DNA of 6,127 nucleotides from an uncultured Clostridia bacterium (lineage in GTDB: Bacteria > Bacillota > Clostridia > Oscillospirales > CAG-272): the NCBI GenBank assembly GCA_904502015.1, contig CAJGEA010000118.1, positions 1 to 6,127 on the forward strand, written 5' to 3'. A model generated the notes under the pieces. That model ran no database searches. It saw only the letters and a list, made by a program, of their open reading frames with translations, and had not been told where the DNA came from. A program made the position numbers and the translations under genes. Every line of letters starts with the position of its first letter. Within the stretch, counting starts at the first letter, position 1. Positions 1 to 4,635 of this stretch are shown one piece after another.

Positions 1-90
1 AACCCACCGACAACTCCAAATTTGAAGGCTTGCCTTACCTGCGTGCGATTCGGGCTTGGGGCGTGCGGACGAGCTCTGCCTCGTTGGCCG

Positions 91-120
91 TTCCATTTGT
101 GCAAGGACGCGCAAATGGAA
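91..120. repeat. Inverted repeat / stem-loop, 12-bp arms
   Basis: TTCCATTTGTGC (91-102) pairs with GCGCAAATGGAA (109-120) around the 6-base loop AAGGAC, with one G-T wobble. The pairing could continue as CCG (88-90) with CGG (126-128) across five bulged A residues. Seven A residues follow on the + strand and no T-run follows on either strand, so it does not look like an intrinsic terminator. It may be an operator, an RNA stem or part of a dispersed repeat. Confidence 0.6.
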
Positions 121-198
121 AAAAACGGAATAATCCTGGATAAAATAAGACAAAAAGGAAGTAAAAGGGAATTTTAAGGCGTTGTTCAAAAAAATTGT

Positions 199-247
199 GC
201 AAAATGCGAGGGTGTAGAAAAATGGGTTCGATTTTTGTGCATTTTGC
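199..247. repeat. Nested inverted repeat
   Basis: A perfect 9-bp inverted repeat (GCAAAATGC at 199-207, GCATTTTGC at 239-247) encloses a second 6-bp one (AAAAAT at 218-223, ATTTTT at 231-236, loop GGGTTCG). The two arms could fold into one interrupted stem. No T-tract follows it directly. Confidence 0.45.
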
Positions 248-327
248 CATGCTTGTCATGTGAACGTGTAATGGTATACCGCAAAAAACTTGTGAAGGAT
301 ATCGGTCGATCGATTGAACTTTGTAAA

Positions 328-341
328 TTATTTGCAAATAA
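328..341. repeat. 14-bp perfect palindrome
   Basis: TTATTTGCAAATAA is a perfect palindrome in AT-rich sequence, about 220 bp upstream of the -35 element. Its length and symmetry fit a site for a dimeric regulator, but it matches no operator I can name. AT-rich sequence makes chance palindromes more likely. Confidence 0.35.
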
Positions 342-389
342 AACGAAAACAATGACGAACAGTTTGTGAACAAATAGACGATGTTTACA

Positions 390-413
390 GAAATTTATGC
401 CGAAATTTACGCA
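390..413. repeat. 12-bp direct tandem repeat
   Basis: GAAATTTATGCC (390-401) is followed directly by GAAATTTACGCA (402-413), with 10 of 12 positions identical. A spacing near one helical turn would put both copies on similar faces of the DNA, as in sites for regulators that bind direct repeats. The function is inferred only. Confidence 0.45.
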
Positions 414-486
414 AAATTCAAAATCTTAGCAACGTGATGCAGTCATGCGACCGTGAGGATTGATGTCGGGGTTATCAAGATGCACC

Positions 487-508
487 CGTGAACAAATCGT
501 GAACGAAA
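487..508. repeat. 11-bp direct tandem repeat (CGTGAAC units)
   Basis: CGTGAACAAAT (487-497) is followed by CGTGAACGAAA (498-508), with 9 of 11 positions identical. The ten-base string GTGAACAAAT also occurs at 366-375, and the core GTGAAC again at 260-265. The tandem ends 50 bp upstream of the -35 element, where an activator that binds direct repeats could contact RNA polymerase. AraC-type response regulators often accompany transporters of this kind (family knowledge); none is in the window. Confidence 0.4.
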
Positions 509-511
509 AAA

Positions 512-535
512 AGAAGGCGTTTTTACGAGCCTTTT
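512..535 (+). terminator. Possible weak terminator upstream of the operon promoter
   Basis: AGAAGGC (512-518) can pair with GCCTTTT... (529-535), giving a 7-bp stem with one wobble and a ten-base loop. A-rich sequence precedes it and TTTTATAT closes it. The stem is weak and part of the T-run lies inside it. It would insulate the promoter at 559 from transcription entering from the left. Chance pairing in AT-rich DNA is the alternative. Confidence 0.25.
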
Positions 536-558
536 ATATGTATAAAAAAACTCACCCC

Positions 559-587
559 TTGACTTTTGTGGGGAATTGTGGTATGAT
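559..587 (+). promoter_or_regulatory. Housekeeping sigma promoter with extended -10
   Basis: The -35 element TTGACT (559-564) is separated by exactly 17 bp from the -10 element TATGAT (582-587), and TGG directly precedes the -10, giving the extended TGN motif. Each hexamer differs from consensus (TTGACA, TATAAT) at one position. Transcription should start near 594-596. It is the best promoter I found upstream of the transporter genes, and no other gene lies between, so it probably drives the whole operon. Confidence 0.75.
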
Positions 588-880
588 GTAACGGTCAAAT
601 TAGGGTGTTTTGCAAGGACCCCGCCGAGATTTGGCACGCTGACTTTCGCTCAAATGTGCTGCCGCTCCAAAAAAAGGGTGATGGAACGGGCAATTTTCGG
701 AAGTGGGCGTTCAACTCTCGCTCACCTGTCCATTTGTGTCGCGCTGCTTTCGGCTTCCGGCTTTACCATAGCCTGCCGTGCCAACCTCTGCACGGTCGGT
801 GGTGGATGTCTGACTGCCGGGAGAGCCTAAGCCGGCGGACGTGCAGGAGAGTCATCGGGGGCTATTCCGCATTTGCGGTA

Positions 881-921
881 TGTCTTGACGGCACATGTCT
901 TGACGGCACATGTCTTGACGG
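881..921 (+). repeat. 15-bp tandem repeat in the leader, about 2.7 copies
   Basis: TGTCTTGACGGCACA occurs exactly twice (881-895, 896-910), followed by a third copy matching over its first 11 bases (911-921) before it decays into TGGCATGTC. Each unit contains TTGACG, which resembles a -35 element, but no fitting -10 lies 16-18 bp downstream of any copy. Each unit junction forms the palindrome ACATGT. The identity of the first two copies suggests recent duplication. Confidence 0.85.
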
Positions 922-931
922 TGGCATGTCG

Positions 932-955
932 TGGTGTCAGTGCGTTCTGACATCG
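932..955 (+). other. Stem-loop in the leader
   Basis: TGTCAG (935-940) pairs with CTGACA (947-952) around the loop TGCGTT. G933-C954 and two wobble pairs extend the stem to nine pairs. It begins about ten bases after the 15-bp tandem repeat ends. No T-run follows, so termination is not suggested. Confidence 0.45.
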
Positions 956-989
956 GCGTGCTCTGGCGTGGCATCATACCCTGCGGGAA

Positions 990-1006
990 GCGGTCGAAAC
1001 GACCGC
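990..1006 (+). other. Stem-loop just upstream of the ribosome binding site
   Basis: GCGGTCG and CGACCGC form a perfect 7-bp stem with loop AAA (or 6 bp closing a GAAAC loop). It ends 16 bases before the Shine-Dalgarno sequence. At that place it could protect the 5' side of the message or be a protein site, and it leaves the ribosome binding site free. Confidence 0.5.
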
Positions 1007-1022
1007 CGACCAAAAATCACAC

Positions 1023-1028
1023 AGGAGG
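1023..1028 (+). promoter_or_regulatory. Ribosome binding site of the solute-binding protein gene
   Basis: AGGAGG is a full Shine-Dalgarno match, nine bases before the ATG at 1038. It fixes this start, and the encoded N-terminus is a complete signal peptide, which confirms it. Confidence 0.93.
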
Positions 1029-1037
1029 AAAAATTGA

Positions 1038-1127
1038 ATGAGAGGAACGAAATTTAAGAGGCTGGCGGCATTCCTGCTGAGCGCGTCCATGCTCCTTGGC
1101 AGCTTTGCGGTCGTCGCGTCTGCGGCA
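1038..1127 (+). other. Sec signal peptide without lipobox
   Basis: The first 30 codons encode a basic start (MRGTKFKR), a hydrophobic core (LAAFLLSASMLLGSFAVV) and an AxA-type cleavage region (ASAAEQ), followed by a Ser/Gly-rich linker. There is no cysteine, so cleavage by lipoprotein signal peptidase and lipid attachment are not expected, unlike most receptors of Bacillota ABC transporters. Confidence 0.85.
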
Positions 1128-4100
1128 GAGCAGGATTCGTCGGGCGGCGGTTCCATTACCGATGTGTCGCTGGAAGAGCTGAGAGAGCTGCTCAACGCAA
1201 TTTCGTATGAAGAATACGCCGAGGCGAACCGTGACGTCCCCCGCGGGACCGAGGCGGTTGAGGTGCCCATTGCCGACTACACTGCCGAGGGTGAAGGCTT
1301 TGAGTACCGCACCGAGGGCGGCAGAGAGGCGCTCTACACGCCTCACAACGGATCGGTATCGTGGACGGTAAATGTGCCTGCCACGGGAAAGTACGCGATC
1401 AAGCTGGAGTACTATCCCAACCAGAACCGCTCGACCTCCATTGAGCGCATTCTGAAGATCAATGACGAGGTTCCCTTTGCCGAGGCACGGTTTTTGACTC
1501 TGCCCAAGCGTTGGGTAAACGACTACACCGACGCCGTTCTCACCCCCGGCGCCAAGCAGTCTGCAGAGGCACTGGCCGACCTTGCCAAGGAGGCGGGCTA
1601 TAAGGACGTGCGAGTGGAGGACGGTAAGGTTTACATCGGCTTCCCCGATTACGTGACTCAGTCTATGTCGGAGTTCGCGGATGATTACCGCGTACGCTTC
1701 TTCCAGACCGATATCACGAACAACGAGATCCGTCCCACCGCCCAGGATGAGCCCGCGTGGATGACCTACTACCTGAAGGATTCCACCGGCTACTACATCG
1801 ACAACTTCGAGTTCGTGCTGGAGGCCGGCGAGAACACCATCACGCTGGAGGGCCAGAATGAGCCCATGTCCATCGCGTCCATCACCCTGTACCCCCTTGA
1901 CGACGCGATTGCCTACGAGGATTACATTAAGAAGTATGAAAATGCACCCGCCGGCCAGGATGTCATCAAGATCGAGGCCGAGCATTTCACCATAGCTTCC
2001 AACAAGACCATCTACGCCGTGGAGGATCGCGCTTGCGCGATCAACTCTCCCACCGACACCACCTGCTCGTTGCTCAACACCGTCGGCGGTGAGAAGTGGG
2101 CGACCGCGGGTCAGTGGGTTGAGTACAGCTTCCAGGTCAGCAGCAGCGGTATGTACGATATCGTATCCCGCTTCCGTCAGAACATTCTGGATGGTATGTA
2201 TACCTGCCGTTCCATGTACCTGTACAGCGACGGTCTCTCTGCGGGGGCTGACGGCTACTACAACGGCGCGCCCTTCGCCGAGGCTCAGAAGCTGGTCTAC
2301 GACTATAGCGACGACTGGCAGGTCACCGCGCTGTCCAGCGGCATTCAGTACGACAGCAACGGCGACGGCAAGATCAATGATAAGGATAAGGACGTTACCT
2401 ACGCCGTGTATCTTGAGAAGGACGTGGCCTACACCGTCCGCTTTGAGGTTACGCTGGGTCGTATGGGTGATGTGGTTCGTCGGGTCGAGGACACCTTGAA
2501 CGCGATCAACACGGCTTACCTTGATATTATTAAGCTCACGGGTACCACCCCCGATAAGTACCGTGACTACGGCTTCTCCCAGGTCATGCCCGACACCATG
2601 AAGAGCATGGTCATTGAGTCCCGCAATCTGGAGGCTCTGGCTAAGGAGCTGACCGAGCTGGCCGGCGAGAAATCCTCCAACGTGGCAACGCTGGAGAAGG
2701 TTGCCCGCCTGCTCAAGGAGATGGGTACCGACGACGACAACGTCGCAAAGAACCTCTCCAACCTCAAGACCTACATCGGTACCATGGGTACCTTCCTGTC
2801 CGACGCGCAGACTCAGCCTCTGCAGCTGGACTACATCATGATCCAGCCCGTGGACTCCAAGATGCCCAAGGCAACCCCCAATTTCTTCGAGTCCTTTATC
2901 CACGAGGTCAAGGGCTTCTTCCAGAGCTTCTTCCGTGATTATAACAATCAGGGCGCGCTGGTAGAGACCGACGAGGACTCCACCGAGGTCTGGTTCGCCA
3001 CCGCGCGTGACCAGTCTCAGGTTATCCGTAACCTCGTCAACAACGACTTCACCCCCAACACCAACATCTCGGTTGACCTTAAGCTGATCGCCGGCGGCAC
3101 GCTCCTGCCCTCTATTTTGGCAGGCTCCGGCCCTGACGTCTATCTCGGTATGGGCGCGGGTGAGGTTATCAACTACGCGATCCGTTCGGCGATTCTCTCT
3201 GTCGAGCATTTCGAGGATTTTGAGGAAACCGCCGCGAACTTTACCGACGCCGCTATGCTGGTGCTTGGTATAGAGGATGCCGACGAGCAGATGCACTACT
3301 ACGGCCTGCCTGAGTCACAGGGCTTCCCCATGATGTTCGTTCGCGTTGATATTCTTGCGAACCTCGGTCTGGAGATTCCCAAAACGTGGGACGATATCAT
3401 GGCTTGCATTCCTACCCTGCAGGCAAACAACATGCAGATCGGTCTGTCTACCGACTATAAGATCTTCATGTATCAGATGGGCGGTGACCTGTTCGCCGAC
3501 GACGGTATGCGTATCAATCTGGATTCCCAGATTGGTCTGGCAGCCTTCGAGAAGACCTGTAACCTCTTTACCATGTATTCCTTCCCCTACAAGTACGATG
3601 CGGCCAACCGTTTCCGTACGGGTGAGATGCCCATCCTGCTCGGTGACTACACGGGTACGTATAACCAGCTCAAGGTCTTTGCGACCGAGATCGAGGGTAA
3701 GTGGTCCTTCATGCCCCTTCCCGGTGAGCTCCAGGCTAACGGCTCCATCAACAACGTGTCCATCGCGGGTGTGGCCGCAACGGTTATGGTCAAGGGCTGT
3801 GAGGAAGACAAGCAGCAGTCCGCATGGGAGTTCATGAAGTGGTACACCGGCGAGGAGTGCCAGGTGGACTACTCCAACGAGATGGTTGCCATCCTCGGTC
3901 CCTCTGCAAAGCAGGCCGTTGCACATAAGAACGCACTTGCCAGCCTGCCCTGGACCACTGCAGAGTACGAGCAGGTTCAGCTCCAGTTCAACAATCTGGC
4001 GGCGGTTCCCAACTACCCCGGTGCGTACATCATCGACCGTTACACCGGCTTCGCATTCCTGAGCGCATACAACGATAAGGCGAACCCCTCGGATGCTATG

Positions 4101-4580
4101 CTCTCTCACATCAACACCATCAATAAGGAAATTGAGCGTAAGCGTAACGAGTTCAATCTGGAAACGCTGTCCGACGGTGAGAGCGACTACAAGGATCTGC
4201 TCACCAAGCGTCTGACTCAGCTCGGTCAGATCGTTGGCTTCATTCGCGATAACGGCGAGTACAAGTCCGAGTACGATGCGCTTCTCGCTCAGATCGAGGC
4301 GGCCATCATCAGTGATGACTCCGCAGAGCTTGCCGCCGCCGCCGAGGCTGTGAGCGAGCTGCTCAAGACCCTTGATCCTGATGGCTCCATCTTCGAGGAA
4401 GACAGAACCGCGGTTATGGGTTATGATATGAACGACACCTCGCTGACCAAGGCTCAGAAGAAGAAGCTGCGCAAGTGCTTCTCCTACGAGGTTTACAAGA
4501 ACACCTCTAACCTTGTTACCCAGCTCAAGTGCGCTGAGGACTTCCTGTCCGACGCCGCACGTTTGACTCCTGTTAAATAA
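1038..4580 (+). CDS. Giant secreted solute-binding protein with carbohydrate-binding-like domains (CUT1 ABC transporter)
   Basis: This 1180-residue protein is probably the extracellular sugar receptor of the transporter; usual CUT1 receptors have about 400-550 residues. Residues 1-30 are a Sec signal peptide (basic MRGTKFKR, hydrophobic core, cleavage near VASAA). No lipobox cysteine is present. About 70-290 looks like a CBM6/35-type beta-sandwich (SVSWTVNVPATGKYAIKLEYYP region; closing strand NTITLEGQNEPMSIASITLYP region), with an extra 50-residue helix/strand segment near 170-225. A second such domain starts at 308 (IEAEHF, then GQWVEYSFQVSSSGMYDI) and contains a dockerin-like calcium loop at 439-450. 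A helical segment (475-595) and the strand LDYIMIQP follow. About 645-1040 is the solute-binding domain, with SGPDVYLG, the IPKTWDDI motif near 780-787, FRTGEMPILLGDY and a closing helix INKEIERKRNEF. The helical tail (1041-1180) has no membrane or sorting motif. TTA, CTA and TCA codons are nearly absent, suggesting high expression. Stop codons TAA and TAG are in tandem. Receptor role: sure; substrate: unknown. Confidence 0.95.
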   Translation: MRGTKFKRLAAFLLSASMLLGSFAVVASAAEQDSSGGGSITDVSLEELRELLNAISYEEYAEANRDVPRGTEAVEVPIADYTAEGEGFEYRTEGGREALYTPHNGSVSWTVNVPATGKYAIKLEYYPNQNRSTSIERILKINDEVPFAEARFLTLPKRWVNDYTDAVLTPGAKQSAEALADLAKEAGYKDVRVEDGKVYIGFPDYVTQSMSEFADDYRVRFFQTDITNNEIRPTAQDEPAWMTYYLKDSTGYYIDNFEFVLEAGENTITLEGQNEPMSIASITLYPLDDAIAYEDYIKKYENAPAGQDVIKIEAEHFTIASNKTIYAVEDRACAINSPTDTTCSLLNTVGGEKWATAGQWVEYSFQVSSSGMYDIVSRFRQNILDGMYTCRSMYLYSDGLSAGADGYYNGAPFAEAQKLVYDYSDDWQVTALSSGIQYDSNGDGKINDKDKDVTYAVYLEKDVAYTVRFEVTLGRMGDVVRRVEDTLNAINTAYLDIIKLTGTTPDKYRDYGFSQVMPDTMKSMVIESRNLEALAKELTELAGEKSSNVATLEKVARLLKEMGTDDDNVAKNLSNLKTYIGTMGTFLSDAQTQPLQLDYIMIQPVDSKMPKATPNFFESFIHEVKGFFQSFFRDYNNQGALVETDEDSTEVWFATARDQSQVIRNLVNNDFTPNTNISVDLKLIAGGTLLPSILAGSGPDVYLGMGAGEVINYAIRSAILSVEHFEDFEETAANFTDAAMLVLGIEDADEQMHYYGLPESQGFPMMFVRVDILANLGLEIPKTWDDIMACIPTLQANNMQIGLSTDYKIFMYQMGGDLFADDGMRINLDSQIGLAAFEKTCNLFTMYSFPYKYDAANRFRTGEMPILLGDYTGTYNQLKVFATEIEGKWSFMPLPGELQANGSINNVSIAGVAATVMVKGCEEDKQQSAWEFMKWYTGEECQVDYSNEMVAILGPSAKQAVAHKNALASLPWTTAEYEQVQLQFNNLAAVPNYPGAYIIDRYTGFAFLSAYNDKANPSDAMLSHINTINKEIERKRNEFNLETLSDGESDYKDLLTKRLTQLGQIVGFIRDNGEYKSEYDALLAQIEAAIISDDSAELAAAAEAVSELLKTLDPDGSIFEEDRTAVMGYDMNDTSLTKAQKKKLRKCFSYEVYKNTSNLVTQLKCAEDFLSDAARLTPVK

Positions 4581-4610
4581 TAGGAAGAAAACCGAGCGTA
4601 CCGATTATTT
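4575..4610 (+). other. AT-rich inverted repeat across the end of the receptor gene
   Basis: AAATAAT (4575-4581) pairs perfectly with ATTATTT (4604-4610); after one A/G mismatch, GG (4583-4584) pairs with CC (4601-4602). The stem includes the TAA stop codon and ends 10 bases before the next ribosome binding site. It is too AU-rich and lacks the T-run for termination. It might affect message decay between the receptor and permease genes, or be chance. Confidence 0.25.
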
Positions 4611-4620
4611 CATTCTATAA

Positions 4621-4626
4621 AAGGAG
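4621..4626 (+). promoter_or_regulatory. Ribosome binding site of the first permease gene
   Basis: AAGGAG lies nine bases before the ATG at 4636, within the 55-bp gap after the receptor gene. It gives the permease its own strong initiation signal. Confidence 0.9.
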
Positions 4627-4635
4627 AGAGAGTAA

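Larger units (their letters stand above)
1..558. other. Intergenic region without a convincing gene, rich in repeats
   Basis: No frame on either strand looks like a real protein. The first 90 bases are GC-rich; from about 120 to 558 the sequence is clearly AT-rich, unlike both the leader and the genes downstream. The stretch contains a long stem-loop (91-120), a nested inverted repeat (199-247), a 14-bp palindrome (328-341), a 12-bp tandem repeat (390-413), an 11-bp tandem repeat (487-508) and four copies of GTGAAC (260, 366, 488, 499). This density of short symmetric and repeated motifs upstream of a promoter fits a regulatory region. It cannot be told whether it serves only the transporter operon or also a gene to the left. 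Confidence 0.6.
594..1037 (+). promoter_or_regulatory. Long GC-rich 5' leader with several stem-loops
   Basis: About 440 bases separate the predicted transcription start from the first gene. The stretch is GC-rich, unlike the region before the promoter, and has no credible coding frame. Stem-loops visible by eye: 776-781/790-795 (6 bp, loop of 8), 814-820/832-838 (7 pairs with one wobble), 932-940/947-955 (9 pairs with wobbles, core TGTCAG/CTGACA) and 990-996/1000-1006 (7 bp, loop AAA). A weaker one spans 660-692. A 15-bp tandem repeat lies at 881-921. There is no run of five or more T residues, so a classical terminator-type attenuator is not seen. The ribosome binding site is not obviously paired. 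I recognise no known riboswitch class. It could act on translation, RNA stability or through a bound protein, or be inert. Confidence 0.5.

Noticed and set aside
1..177. Frame 1 open from the left edge to TAA at 175-177, possible end of an upstream gene
   Set aside because: The 58 codons give a Cys/Arg-rich translation without family resemblance, and the frame runs through the long stem-loop at 91-120. Chance opening is plausible for this length.
314..342. Second promoter with TTGAAC at 314-319
   Set aside because: The sequences at suitable spacing (AAATAA, AATAAA) are poor -10 elements and no gene follows directly.
35..373. 112-codon reverse-strand frame
   Set aside because: It starts with TTG, spans the inverted repeats, and its Phe-rich translation reflects A-rich DNA.
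681..830. Possible 49-residue leader peptide (MERAIFGSGRS..., with a hydrophobic middle)
   Set aside because: The middle resembles a signal peptide, but the only purine-rich sequence (AAAGGG) abuts the ATG with almost no spacing, and the TIAC string is a poor lipobox. Ribosome profiling or conservation would be needed to revive it.
881..926. CRISPR array
   Set aside because: The 15-bp units are directly adjacent without spacers and far shorter than CRISPR repeats.
881..943. TTGACG repeats as alternative -35 elements for a promoter nearer the gene
   Set aside because: No hexamer resembling TATAAT lies 16-18 bp downstream of any copy.
605..1057. 150-codon frame covering the leader and overlapping the receptor start
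   Set aside because: The start is GTG without a ribosome binding site, the composition is rich in Cys, Arg and Ser, and it overlaps the real start. GC-rich sequence and the 15-bp repeat (a multiple of three) keep it open.
1017..3296. 759-codon open frame on the reverse strand
   Set aside because: It is codon-aligned with the receptor gene and open only because TTA, CTA and TCA codons are missing there. The translation has no recognisable domain and no ribosome binding site was found. The frame at 3315-4109 has the same cause.
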